DNA from: Thioalkalivibrio halophilus
Lineage (GTDB): Bacteria > Pseudomonadota > Gammaproteobacteria > Ectothiorhodospirales > Ectothiorhodospiraceae
Direction: 5' to 3'
DNA length: 64,000 nt
Assembly (NCBI RefSeq): GCF_001995255.1
Contig: NZ_MUZR01000007.1
Location: 92,514 to 156,513, forward strand
In this document: positions 39,359 through 47,915 of the stretch, piece after piece
Numbering within the stretch: the stretch's first letter is position 1
Layout: every line of letters begins with the position of its first letter
The notes under the pieces: generated by a model
Seen by the model: the letters and a program-made list of their open reading frames with translations, nothing else
Told to the model about the DNA's origin: nothing
Databases searched by the model: none
Made by a program: the position numbers and the translations under genes

Positions 39359-39778
39359 TCACAGGGCGTGATGTTCCAGCGGATAGCCGCGGTCGCGGAA
39401 GTAGCGCCAGCGGGCGCGACCGGCGGCGCGGCCGGCGTCGTCGCCGCCGACGATGTCGGCCACGCGCTCGAAACGGCCGCAGTATTCTGGGACCTCGGCG
39501 GCCAGGTTGACCAGCACGTCGCAGTGGGTGGTCGGGGCACGGGAATCGTGCAGGGTCACCGGCACGTCGGCGGCGTCCACCTCGGTGGCATGGGGCAGGA
39601 AGGCGGTATCGCGGAAGGTCCACAGCCATTCGTCCAGGCTCTGCGTCAGGGCCGGGTCCCCGGTGTGCACGTGCACCCGGTGACCCTGGCGCGAGGCCTT
39701 CTCGGCCAGCCGGCAGGCCAGCTGCAGGCGCGCGTCAGGCTGCGCATCCTGCAGCAGGTAGAAGGTGACGCGGGTCAT
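39359..39778 (-). CDS. holC: DNA polymerase III subunit chi
   Basis: A 139-residue protein; chi links the clamp loader to single-strand binding protein. Recognised from TRVTFYLLQ at the N-terminus, the ACRLAEKASRQGHRV helix and WTFRDTAFLPHA. It follows pepA by 13 bp in the same direction, the conserved pepA-holC pair. The final residues (YFRDRGYPLEHH) match the family. Confidence 0.9.
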   Translation of the reverse strand: MTRVTFYLLQDAQPDARLQLACRLAEKASRQGHRVHVHTGDPALTQSLDEWLWTFRDTAFLPHATEVDAADVPVTLHDSRAPTTHCDVLVNLAAEVPEYCGRFERVADIVGGDDAGRAAGRARWRYFRDRGYPLEHHAL

Positions 39779-39791
39779 GCGCCGGCCTCCT

Positions 39792-41270
39792 TCAGGCCTG
39801 ATCCAGCAGGTACTGCATCAGCATCGGGACCGGACGGCCGGTCGCGCCCTTTTCCTTGCCGCTCTTCCAGGCCACCCCGGCGATGTCGACGTGCGCCCAG
39901 GTGTAGTCCTCGGTGTAGCGCGAGAGGAAGCAGCCGGCGGTGATGGTGCCCGCCGGGCGACCGCCGATGTTGGCCATGTCGGCGAAGTTGCTCTTGAGCT
40001 GTTCCTGGTATTCCGGCCACAGCGGGAGCTGCCAGCCGCGGTCGCCGGTTTCCTCGCCGGCCTGCTGCAGCTGCCGGACCAGACGGTCGTCGTTGCCCAG
40101 TAGCGCGGCACCCTGGTGGCCCAGGGCGATGATGCAGGCGCCGGTGAGGGTGGCGATGTCGATCACCGCCTTCGGCTTGTAGCGATCCACCCAGGTCAGG
40201 GCGTCGGCCAGCACCAGGCGGCCCTCGGCGTCGGTATTCAGGATCTCGACGGTCTGCCCGGACAGGGTGTGGATGATGTCGCCGGGCCGGGTGGCGCGGC
40301 CGTCCGGCATGTTCTCGGCGCTGGTGACCACGCCGACCACGTTGATCGGCAGGCCCAGTTCGCACACCGCCTCGATGACCCCGAACACGCTGGCGGCGCC
40401 GCACATGTCGTATTTCATCTCGTCCATCTCGGCGCCCGGCTTGAGCGAGATGCCGCCGGTGTCGAAGGTGATGCCCTTGCCGACGAACACCACCGGGGCA
40501 TCGTCCTTGTTGCCACCGCGGTATTCCATTGCAATCAGGCGCGGCGGGCGCTCGGATCCCTGGCCGACGGCGAGGATGGCCCCGGCGCCCAGGGCCTCCA
40601 GTTCGTGTTCGTCGAGCACGGTGGTCTCGAGACGGTCATACTGTTCGGCGAGCCGGCAGGCGGTGTCCGCGAGGGATTCGGGATAGCAGACGTTGGGCGG
40701 GGTGTTGCCGAGGTCCTTGGCCCGGTTCATGCCGGTGACGATGGCCGCGGCCTCGCTGCAGGCCTTCTTCGCCGCATCGGCCTGGTTGCGTTCCACCGCG
40801 AGCTGGACCTTCTCGAGCTTGACGGGCCGGGTTTCTTCCTTGCCCTTGAACTCGAAGAAGCGGTAGGCGGCATCGCCGATGGCGGTGATCAGGGTGCGCA
40901 CGGTCCAGGCGATATCCTTGCCGCGCGGGACGAAGTCCTCCACCGCGATCACGGCCGAGTCGGCCGGGCGCTCCACCAGCGCGCTGGCGAGGGTCTGGCA
41001 GGCCTTGCGCGCGGCGCGGGCGTCGTAGTCCTTCTTCGCACCCAGGCCGATCAGCAGCGCGGAACCCTTGCGCCCGGTTCCGGGCACCAGCAGGCGCGAG
41101 CTGGCGTCGCCGTCCATCTCGCCGGCCTTGAGCAGGGCTGCGAGATCGCCGTCGCGGGCCGCGTCGACAGCGCGGGTGCCGGGCGCCGGTTTGCGCCGGT
41201 GGCTGACGGCGGTGACACGGATCCCGGCCCGGGGTTTGTCGACGGCAGAGGTGGTGACGGAGAATTGCAT
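39792..41270 (-). CDS. pepA: Leucyl aminopeptidase (M17), PepA
   Basis: A 492-residue M17 metallopeptidase. The C-terminal catalytic domain contains the two-metal site: FVGKGITFDTGGISLKPG and the signature NTDAEGRLVLADAL. The N-terminal domain shows the usual weaker conservation. In E. coli PepA also acts as a DNA-binding accessory protein (XerA) in plasmid dimer resolution and in carAB repression; this cannot be judged here. It is divergent from lptF across 97 bp and precedes holC, as in many gammaproteobacteria. Confidence 0.95.
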   Translation of the reverse strand: MQFSVTTSAVDKPRAGIRVTAVSHRRKPAPGTRAVDAARDGDLAALLKAGEMDGDASSRLLVPGTGRKGSALLIGLGAKKDYDARAARKACQTLASALVERPADSAVIAVEDFVPRGKDIAWTVRTLITAIGDAAYRFFEFKGKEETRPVKLEKVQLAVERNQADAAKKACSEAAAIVTGMNRAKDLGNTPPNVCYPESLADTACRLAEQYDRLETTVLDEHELEALGAGAILAVGQGSERPPRLIAMEYRGGNKDDAPVVFVGKGITFDTGGISLKPGAEMDEMKYDMCGAASVFGVIEAVCELGLPINVVGVVTSAENMPDGRATRPGDIIHTLSGQTVEILNTDAEGRLVLADALTWVDRYKPKAVIDIATLTGACIIALGHQGAALLGNDDRLVRQLQQAGEETGDRGWQLPLWPEYQEQLKSNFADMANIGGRPAGTITAGCFLSRYTEDYTWAHVDIAGVAWKSGKEKGATGRPVPMLMQYLLDQA

Positions 41271-41367
41271 GGGCGCCTCGCGGGAAGGAATGAATGACCT
41301 CCAGTGATACTACCAGCGCGTTGCCGGACTGCACTATGCACACCGGTAACATGGATACGGGCCGCGC

Positions 41368-42480
41368 ATGATCCTGCGCCGGGCCGAGCGCTTCGTTGCG
41401 CGCGAACTTCTGCTGACCCAGGCGGCGGTCACCGTGGTACTGCTGCTGGTGATCGTCGGCGGGGTGCTCGCGCGGGTGCTGCAGGACGTGGCCGAGGGCA
41501 GCGTGCCGGCGGATTTCCTGCCGGCACTGGTGGGCTTCGGCGCGTTCAAGGGCATCGTGTATCTGTGGCCGGTGGCGCTGTTTCTGGGGTTCATGCTGGT
41601 GCTGGGCCGCATGCAGCGCGACAGCGAACTGATCGCGCTGCAGTCGGGCGGGATGTCGTTTGCCGCGCTGTATCGTGCCCTGTTCCTGGTCGCAGGACCG
41701 GCGGCGATCCTGCTGGCGGCGCTGATGAACACCGTGGTGCCCTGGACCGAGGGCGAGGTGGACCGCATGCGCGATCTCGCCGACCAGCGCTCGGACCTGG
41801 TGGGGATCGCGCCGGGGCAGTTCCTGGAGTCGCGCGTGGGGGATCAGGTGTTCTTTGCCGAGCGCCTGAGCGATGACCGCGAGGCGCTGGAGGAGGTCTT
41901 CATCTACCGCGAGGTGGACGGCGAGGCGCAGGTCACGGTGGCCGCGCGTGCGATCCCCGATCCCGGGGCCGAGGGCAGCGGCTTCCTGGTGCTGGAGGAC
42001 GGTTACCGCTACCTCGGTACCCCGGGCAGCGGGGCCTTCCGCATGCTGGAATTCGAGCGCCTGCGCGCGCAGATCACCGAGCCCGACCCGGCGGCCGAGC
42101 GGCGCAGCCTGGAGGCGCACTCCACGCCGGAACTGTGGGTCGAGCGGGACGATCACGAGGTACGCGCCGAGCTGGAGTGGCGCTTCGCCATGCCGCTGTC
42201 GATCGTGGTCCTGACCCTGATCGCCCTGCCGCTGTCACTGGTGCCGCCGCGCAGCGGGCGCTATGCGCGCATTCCCGCGGCGATCGGGGTGTACGTGCTG
42301 TACGCCAACTTCCTGATCCTGGGGCAGGGGCAGCTGGCGGACGGCCAGGTGCCCGTGGCCGTGGGACTGTGGTGGGCGCACGGCGCGATGCTCGCGCTGT
42401 GGTTGCTGCTGGCCTGGCGCAAGGGCCTGCTGCGCCGGCCGCGCCGGGGCGCGGGTCCGCCGGCGGGAGAGCCGGCATGA
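41368..42480 (+). CDS. lptF: LPS export ABC transporter permease LptF
   Basis: A 370-residue membrane protein with helices at about 15-35, 55-75, 100-120 and three near the C-terminus (about 275-350), separated by a periplasmic beta-jellyroll domain. It forms with LptG and LptB the inner-membrane complex that extracts lipopolysaccharide. It overlaps lptG by four bases. The family motifs MQRDSELIALQSGG and MPLSIVVLTLIALPLS are present. The position, divergent from pepA, is conserved. Confidence 0.92.
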   Translation: MILRRAERFVARELLLTQAAVTVVLLLVIVGGVLARVLQDVAEGSVPADFLPALVGFGAFKGIVYLWPVALFLGFMLVLGRMQRDSELIALQSGGMSFAALYRALFLVAGPAAILLAALMNTVVPWTEGEVDRMRDLADQRSDLVGIAPGQFLESRVGDQVFFAERLSDDREALEEVFIYREVDGEAQVTVAARAIPDPGAEGSGFLVLEDGYRYLGTPGSGAFRMLEFERLRAQITEPDPAAERRSLEAHSTPELWVERDDHEVRAELEWRFAMPLSIVVLTLIALPLSLVPPRSGRYARIPAAIGVYVLYANFLILGQGQLADGQVPVAVGLWWAHGAMLALWLLLAWRKGLLRRPRRGAGPPAGEPA

Positions 42481-43541
42481 CCACGATCCTGGGGCGCTAC
42501 ATCATCCGCCAGGTGCTGCTGGGGACCGCGCTGGCGGCGCTGCTGCTGGTTGCGCTGGACGCGGTGTTCGCGCTCATCGACGAGCTGCGCGACGTGGGGC
42601 GTGGCGATTACGGGGTGGCGCAGGCGCTGATGTACGTGGCCCTGACGCTGCCGCGGCGGATGTACGAGATGATGCCGCCGGCGGCTCTGCTCGGCGGTCT
42701 GCTGCTGCTGGGCAACCTCGCGGCGGGAAGCGAGCTGACGGCCATGCGCGCCGCCGGGATGACCGTCGGGCGGTTCGTCGCCTGGGTCATGCAGGGCGGG
42801 CTGATCGTGGTGCTGGCGATGGTCGCGATCGGCGAGTTCGTCGCGCCGGTGGCGGAGAACCGCGCGCAGAACCTCAAGGCGACCGCCTTCGACCGCGAAC
42901 TGAGCGTCGGCTCGATGGGCCTGTGGGCGCGCGACGGGCGGCGCATCGTGCATGCCGAGGCCGTGCTGCCGGAAGACCGGCTGGCCGGCGTGCGCGTGGT
43001 GGAACTGGGCGAGGACCGACGGCCGCGGGTGATCACCCGGGCCGCGGGCGCGCGTTACACGGACGGCGAGTGGTGGCTGGAGGACGTGGAACGCTCGCGC
43101 CCGGATTTCGACGGGGTGGTGACGGAACATGCCGATGAGGAGCGCGTGGAGCGCCTGATCGCCCCGGAGTACTTCTCGGTGCTGGTGGTGGAGCCCGCGC
43201 AGATGGGGGCGCGCGACCTTCATCGTTACATCCAGTACCTGCAGGAGAACCGCCTGGACTCGGCGCCCTACGAGGTGGCCTTCTGGCAGCGTCTGACCCT
43301 GCCGGCCTCGACCTGGGTGATGCTGCTGCTGGCGATCCCGTTCCTGTTCGGGTCGCAGCGCGAGGGCGGGGCCGGGCGCCGCCTGTTCGTGGGCATCGCG
43401 ATCGGGGTGTCGTTCGCGATCGTGATGCGGGCGATGACGCACGTGGGACTGGTGTTCGCGCTGCCGCCGGTGCTGGCGGCCAGCGCGCCGGTACTGCTGT
43501 TCCTGGTGGCGGGGCTGCTGGGGCTGCGGCGGGTGGCATGA
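42477..43541 (+). CDS. lptG: LPS export ABC transporter permease LptG
   Basis: 354 residues from the ATG overlapping the lptF stop; the longer frame from 42135 lies inside lptF. It starts with the family's ILGRYIIRQVLLG helix, shows MPPAALLGGLLLLGNLA and GSELTAMRAAG, a periplasmic domain and three C-terminal helices. It works as a heterodimer with LptF. Both end in hydrophobic tails typical of the pair. Confidence 0.92.
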   Translation: MTTILGRYIIRQVLLGTALAALLLVALDAVFALIDELRDVGRGDYGVAQALMYVALTLPRRMYEMMPPAALLGGLLLLGNLAAGSELTAMRAAGMTVGRFVAWVMQGGLIVVLAMVAIGEFVAPVAENRAQNLKATAFDRELSVGSMGLWARDGRRIVHAEAVLPEDRLAGVRVVELGEDRRPRVITRAAGARYTDGEWWLEDVERSRPDFDGVVTEHADEERVERLIAPEYFSVLVVEPAQMGARDLHRYIQYLQENRLDSAPYEVAFWQRLTLPASTWVMLLLAIPFLFGSQREGGAGRRLFVGIAIGVSFAIVMRAMTHVGLVFALPPVLAASAPVLLFLVAGLLGLRRVA

Positions 43542-43577
43542 TGTGACGCGGATCATCGACGACAGGAGAACGACGCA

Positions 43578-44258
43578 ATGAGAGCAGGCGGAAGACCGTC
43601 CCGGACCGGGCGCGCGGGGCAACTCCTGTGGCTGCTGCTGGTAGCCGGACTGCTGGCCGCCTGCGGCAGCCCGGGGCCCACCGATCTGGATCCGCTGCCG
43701 CGTTCGGCGACCGTGCTGGTTTTCGGGAACAGCGTGACCCACGGGACCGGGGCCGGCGATGGCAAGGACTTTCCGACGCGTCTGGAGGCGATCACCGGCT
43801 GGACCGTCATCAACGACGGGGTGCCCGGCGATCGGGCGGATACCGCACGCGGGCGCATCGAGGACAGCCTGGTCGAACATGAACCGGATCTGGTGATCCT
43901 CGAGCTCGGCGGCAACGACTTCCTGCGCGGGCGTGATCCGGTGGGGGTGAAGGAGGATCTGCGGGCACTGATCGGACACGTGCGTGACCACGGGGGCCAG
44001 CCGCTGCTCATCGGCGTGCCCGAGGCCTCGGCCCTGGGGGCGGCCACCGGCCGGCTGAGTGATGACGGGATCTATCGCGAGCTGGCGCGCGAGGAGGACG
44101 TGCCGCTGATCGAGGGCGTGCTGGCCGGGGTGCTGAACGACGCGGATCTGCGTGCGGACCGCATCCACCCGAACGCGGACGGCTATGCACGCATGGCCGA
44201 GGAGATCGCCGACGGGCTGATGGAGGTCGGGCTGTGGCTGGGACGCCGAGCCCCGTGA
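43578..44258 (+). CDS. SGNH/GDSL-family lipoprotein esterase
   Basis: 226 residues with a lipoprotein signal (lipobox LLAAC, Cys near 33). The SGNH blocks are visible: FGNSVTHG (catalytic Ser; Asp of GDS replaced by Asn), GGND and DRIHPNADGY (Asp-x-x-His). It resembles TesA-type arylesterase/lysophospholipase but is anchored as a lipoprotein rather than free in the periplasm. It starts 36 bp after lptG and may be co-transcribed. Substrate unknown. Confidence 0.85.
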   Translation: MRAGGRPSRTGRAGQLLWLLLVAGLLAACGSPGPTDLDPLPRSATVLVFGNSVTHGTGAGDGKDFPTRLEAITGWTVINDGVPGDRADTARGRIEDSLVEHEPDLVILELGGNDFLRGRDPVGVKEDLRALIGHVRDHGGQPLLIGVPEASALGAATGRLSDDGIYRELAREEDVPLIEGVLAGVLNDADLRADRIHPNADGYARMAEEIADGLMEVGLWLGRRAP

Positions 44259-44303
44259 GCGGGTGACGGGCCGGGTGAGGGGGCCGGGTGACCGCGCGGG
44301 CGA

Positions 44304-44861
44304 TCAGCCGCCCCCGGAGTCCTGTTCGTCCTGGTTTTCCTTCCAGCGCGGACGCTTGAGCGGCCGCGTGCGCATCAGCACGGTGGAGGACAGCCAGTCG
44401 TGCAGCATCCAGCGCTGCGGGTGCAGGGCACTGGCGCCCAGGGCGAGAACCCCCAGCGCGGTCATCAGCGCGGTCATCCAGTCGCCGTGCTCGCGCGCCA
44501 GATGGATCGCCATCAGGATGAACATCCACTGGGAGATTCCCACCAGGAAACGCAGCGTGGCCTGCCAGGAGGTGATCCGGCTGCCATCCTCGCTGCGCAC
44601 CACCAGGTTCCAGGTCTGCATCCCGAGGGTTTGTCCGGTACGTCGCCAGAAACCGTAGAAAAAGGCCCAGGCGGCGAAGATGTTGAGGGTGAGCTGGACC
44701 TGCCAGAAGAACACCTCCAGCACGTTCCACAGGGGCAGGGTCACCAGCCCCAGCACCAGCCAGATGGCCAGTACCAGCAGGCTGTCGTAGAGCAGCGCGC
44801 CGAAGCGCAGCAGCAGGCCCACGGGGCGGGGGTCGCGATCGGGTGCGGGGATATCGGTCAT
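44304..44861 (-). CDS. RDD-family membrane protein
   Basis: 185 residues from the ATG at 44861; the longer frame upstream crosses the PilZ gene. The RDD pattern shows: LLLRFGALLYDSLLVLAIWL with the conserved Arg and Asp, helices at about 22-45 and 50-75, and the GQTLGMQTWNLVV segment typical of the domain. The C-terminus is basic (TRPLKRPRWKENQ). Function of RDD proteins is poorly known; a transport role has been proposed. Divergent from the PilZ gene. Confidence 0.8.
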   Translation of the reverse strand: MTDIPAPDRDPRPVGLLLRFGALLYDSLLVLAIWLVLGLVTLPLWNVLEVFFWQVQLTLNIFAAWAFFYGFWRRTGQTLGMQTWNLVVRSEDGSRITSWQATLRFLVGISQWMFILMAIHLAREHGDWMTALMTALGVLALGASALHPQRWMLHDWLSSTVLMRTRPLKRPRWKENQDEQDSGGG

Positions 44862-44906
44862 GGAATCTCGCTGGTCACTGCGCGGAAGATTGCGTAGTCT
44901 TGCGGT

Positions 44907-45284
44907 ATGTCGCGACGGTTTCAACGTATCCCGCTCGAATTTCCGGGCCGGCTCGAGCTCGCCGGGCGTACCTGTCCGGTGCGGGTGCTGGATATCTCGC
45001 TGCGCGGTGTGCTGGTGGAATGCGAGGGGCTCGAACCGCTCGCCCCGGGCACGTCCGGCCAGGTGGACATCCCGCTGAGTGACGAGGCCCGCATCGCCTT
45101 CGAAGGCACGGTGCGCTGGCAGCAGGGCGAGCGGCTGGGGCTGGAGATCGCTGCCATGCCGCTGGAGTCCGCCGGTCACCTGCGGCGTCTGGTGGAGCTG
45201 AACCTGGGCGACGAGGCGCTGCTGGAGCGCGAGTTCGCCGCCATGATCGGCGACCCGCCGGGCGAGGACGCCCCCGGCCGCTGA
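44907..45284 (+). CDS. PilZ-domain c-di-GMP-binding protein
   Basis: A 125-residue single-domain protein. It has the two c-di-GMP contacts: RRFQR (residues 3-7, RxxxR) and DISLRG (DxSxxG) about 25 residues later, followed by the barrel strand ending ERLGLEI. It would act as an effector binding the second messenger made by the GGDEF proteins elsewhere in the window. The target is unknown; stand-alone PilZ proteins usually bind a motor or a secretion or enzyme partner. Confidence 0.85.
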   Translation: MSRRFQRIPLEFPGRLELAGRTCPVRVLDISLRGVLVECEGLEPLAPGTSGQVDIPLSDEARIAFEGTVRWQQGERLGLEIAAMPLESAGHLRRLVELNLGDEALLEREFAAMIGDPPGEDAPGR

Positions 45285-45303
45285 GCAGTTCGCCGCGGCG
45301 GGC

Positions 45304-46545
45304 TCAGTAGAGCTCGCTGAACGGCAGCACCTCCACCCACTCCCCGGCGCGTGCGCCGTCCGCTTCCCGCGGCAGCACCACGAAGGCATTCGCCCGGCTT
45401 ATCGCGCTCAGCTGATGCGAGCCCTGGCCCCCGGCGCTGCGCACCACGTCCACGCCGTCCTCGGTCTCCACGATCGCCCGCTGATAATCCGTGCGCCCCG
45501 GCCGCTTGCGCAGATCCTCGCACAGCCGTGCGCGCAGGGTGCGCGGTTCGCCTACCGGCAGGCCGGCCAGACTGCGCAGGGCGGGACCGACGAACAGGCC
45601 GAAGGTCGCCATCGCCGAGACCGGATTGCCCGGCAGCCCGACAAACCGGGCCTGGCCGAAACGGCCGAAGGCCAGCGGACGCCCGGGCTTCATCGCGATC
45701 TTCCAGAAGCCGACCTCGCCGCGCTCCTGCAGGATGCGGGTAATGTAGTCGGCATCACCCACCGAGACCCCGCCCGTGGTCAGGATCAGATCGGCCTCGC
45801 GGCCCGCGGATTCCAGAGCCTCGCGCACGGCGTCCTCGTCGTCGGGAATGATGCCGTAGTCGCGGGCCTTGACCGCGTAGCGCGACAGCAGGGAACGCAG
45901 CATGTGACGGTTGCTGTCGTGGATCTGGCCGGGCTCCAGGGGTTCGTCCACCGGGACCAGTTCGTCGCCGGTGGAGAAGAACACGACCCGCGGTTTGCGC
46001 AGGACGTCCACCTCGGCGATGCCCTGGCTGGCCAGGACGCCGATTTCGGCCGCACCGAGGACCTGCCCGGTGCGATACAACGCTTCACCCCGGCGCGTGT
46101 CTTCGCCCGGACCACGGATGTTCGCGTTCTCCGGGGCGGGCCGGTCGAACTGCACGGAGTCGCCGTCCGGCGTGACGTGTTCCTGCATCACCACGGTATC
46201 GGCGTCGTCCGGGACCACCGCGCCGGTGAGGATCCGCACGCAGGAGCCCGGCGGCAGAGTGCCGTCCCACGGGTGCCCGGCGGCCGCCTGGCCGACCCGG
46301 CGCAGGCGCGAGCCGGCCTCGCGGGCATCGGCGGCGCGCAGGGCGTAGCCGTCCATCGCCGAGACCCGGGCCGGAGGGACGTCCAGCCGTGCATGCACGT
46401 CCGCGGCAAGGACCCGTCCGGTGGCCGTCTCCAGACTGCGCGTGCGGGTCCCGGTGACCGCCCGGCAGGCCTCCAGGATGGCGGCGCGCGCCTGTTCCAC
46501 GGTGAGGGCGGTGGGGTCGAATTCGTCACAGGCGGCCGCGTTCAT
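45304..46545 (-). CDS. moeA: Molybdopterin molybdenumtransferase MoeA
   Basis: 413 residues; inserts molybdenum into molybdopterin-AMP. It has the MoeA order: N-terminal domain (EQARAAILEACRAV, VSAMDGYALR), the MPT-binding domain with TTGGVSVGDADY and PGRPLAFGRF-GLPGNPVSAMATF, and the C-terminal beta domain. It forms a minus-strand group with mobB and mobA, all for molybdenum-cofactor maturation. Convergent with the PilZ gene (19 bp). Confidence 0.93.
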   Translation of the reverse strand: MNAAACDEFDPTALTVEQARAAILEACRAVTGTRTRSLETATGRVLAADVHARLDVPPARVSAMDGYALRAADAREAGSRLRRVGQAAAGHPWDGTLPPGSCVRILTGAVVPDDADTVVMQEHVTPDGDSVQFDRPAPENANIRGPGEDTRRGEALYRTGQVLGAAEIGVLASQGIAEVDVLRKPRVVFFSTGDELVPVDEPLEPGQIHDSNRHMLRSLLSRYAVKARDYGIIPDDEDAVREALESAGREADLILTTGGVSVGDADYITRILQERGEVGFWKIAMKPGRPLAFGRFGQARFVGLPGNPVSAMATFGLFVGPALRSLAGLPVGEPRTLRARLCEDLRKRPGRTDYQRAIVETEDGVDVVRSAGGQGSHQLSAISRANAFVVLPREADGARAGEWVEVLPFSELY

Positions 46546-46567
46546 CCGGTTCCTCCGTTGTCATCTG

Positions 46568-47116
46568 TCATCCGTTCAATAACGGGTAAAGGGAAAGGTG
46601 TTCGATGATAAAGTCCGCCACCGGCGAGGGGTCGTCCAGCGGTAGCACCGGGCCATGGAAGGGCAGCCCGCCGGCGTCGGTGGCCACCGCGACCACCCCC
46701 GGCGTATCGGGGTACAGCGGCGGCTTGTCGTTGGCCTTGCGGTAGACCTCGATGCGGGGCAGGTCGGCGTTCTTGAAGCCCTCCACCAGGATCAGGTCCG
46801 AACGCGCCGGATCCAGTTTCGCGCACAGGGCGTCAAGGTCGGGGGTCGCTCCTTCCTCGATCTCGGGCGTCTCCACCATCAGGGCGAAACGCCGGGACGA
46901 GGCCACCAGTGTCTGGTTGGCCCCCGAGTGACGCAGCTCGTAGCTATCCTTGCCCGGCTTGTCCACGTCGAACTCGTGGTGGGCATGCTTGATCACCGCG
47001 GGGCGCAGGCCGCGGTTGCGCAGCTCCGGGATCAGCCGCTTCAGCAGCGTGGTCTTGCCCGAGCCGCTCCAGGCGGCAAAGCCGATGCGCGGCAGCGTGT
47101 TGTCCGGGTGGCTCAT
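46568..47116 (-). CDS. mobB: Molybdopterin-guanine dinucleotide biosynthesis adaptor MobB
   Basis: 182 residues from the ATG at 47116, preceded by GGAGAGGAA; an in-frame GTG at 47140 would add eight residues. It has a P-loop (GFAAWSGSGKTTLL, 13-26) and IKHAHHEFDVDKPGKDSY, typical of MobB. It binds GTP and supports MobA in making the guanine dinucleotide form of the cofactor. It lies 22 bp before moeA. Confidence 0.9.
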   Translation of the reverse strand: MSHPDNTLPRIGFAAWSGSGKTTLLKRLIPELRNRGLRPAVIKHAHHEFDVDKPGKDSYELRHSGANQTLVASSRRFALMVETPEIEEGATPDLDALCAKLDPARSDLILVEGFKNADLPRIEVYRKANDKPPLYPDTPGVVAVATDAGGLPFHGPVLPLDDPSPVADFIIEHLSLYPLLNG

Positions 47117-47228
47117 GACGGTTCCTCTCCCTGGTGGCAATGGCCCGGTCCGGTACCGGTAGTCGGGGAGTGTAAGGAATCGGCCGCCAATCTACACGCC
47201 GGTTGCGGGGGGGCGTAAGTTCCCGGGG

Positions 47229-47837
47229 TCACGGCGGGGCAAGATCTTCGGGGGTGTTGAGGTTGGCGAAGACCTCGGGGCAATCGGAGAAAGCGGCGGT
47301 CACGGCGCCGTGTTCGCGCAGCCAGACGCCGGCGGGCAGGGGGGCCTCGGCGATCGCGGCGCGCAGGGCGGGGACCAGCCCGGCGCCCAGCAGCAGGAAC
47401 AGCGGCTGCAGCCGCTGGCCGTCGTGGGCCATTGCGGCGGGGGCGGCGTGTTCGGTTCGCGCCGCCTGCAGGCGGGGACCGAGGTCGTACGGGGCACGCG
47501 GGGCATCCACCGGGACGCACAGCAGGTCGCGCCCGGGACGGGCTGCCCCGGCCGCAGCAATCCCGGCGAGCGGGCCACGGTAATCGGGGTGTTCGTCGGC
47601 GACGCAGGGAAACCCCAGCCGCGCGCAGCGGTCCATTTCGGTATTGGTGCTGATAACGATGCCGTCGACCTGTCCCTGCAGGCGTTCGATGGCATGCTCG
47701 ATCAGCGGCCGGCCCTGCCAGGTGATCCAGGCCTTGTTGCAGCCGCCCATGCGCCGGCCCTGACCGCCGGCGAGGATGACCCCCAGCGGCGGGCGGTCCG
47801 GGGTGGCGGGCGGAGTCTGGCGGGGGTCCTGCGGCAT
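47229..47837 (-). CDS. mobA: Molybdenum cofactor guanylyltransferase MobA
   Basis: 202 residues from the ATG at 47837. The nucleotidyltransferase motif is LGVILAGGQGRRMGGCNKAW near 18-38; the usual Asp before the Lys is Asn here, while the Lys is kept. VDAPRAP corresponds to the metal-binding PVDxP segment. It transfers GMP from GTP to molybdopterin. The longer frame to 49526 on this strand is a shadow of the nfeD gene. A 112-bp gap separates it from mobB. Confidence 0.88.
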   Translation of the reverse strand: MPQDPRQTPPATPDRPPLGVILAGGQGRRMGGCNKAWITWQGRPLIEHAIERLQGQVDGIVISTNTEMDRCARLGFPCVADEHPDYRGPLAGIAAAGAARPGRDLLCVPVDAPRAPYDLGPRLQAARTEHAAPAAMAHDGQRLQPLFLLLGAGLVPALRAAIAEAPLPAGVWLREHGAVTAAFSDCPEVFANLNTPEDLAPP

Positions 47838-47915
47838 GGGCGTTCGTTTGCGCAATGGCCTATGTTGTAGGGTGCAGGATACGTGGCGGACACGATACGA
47901 GGACGGCAGCGATAC

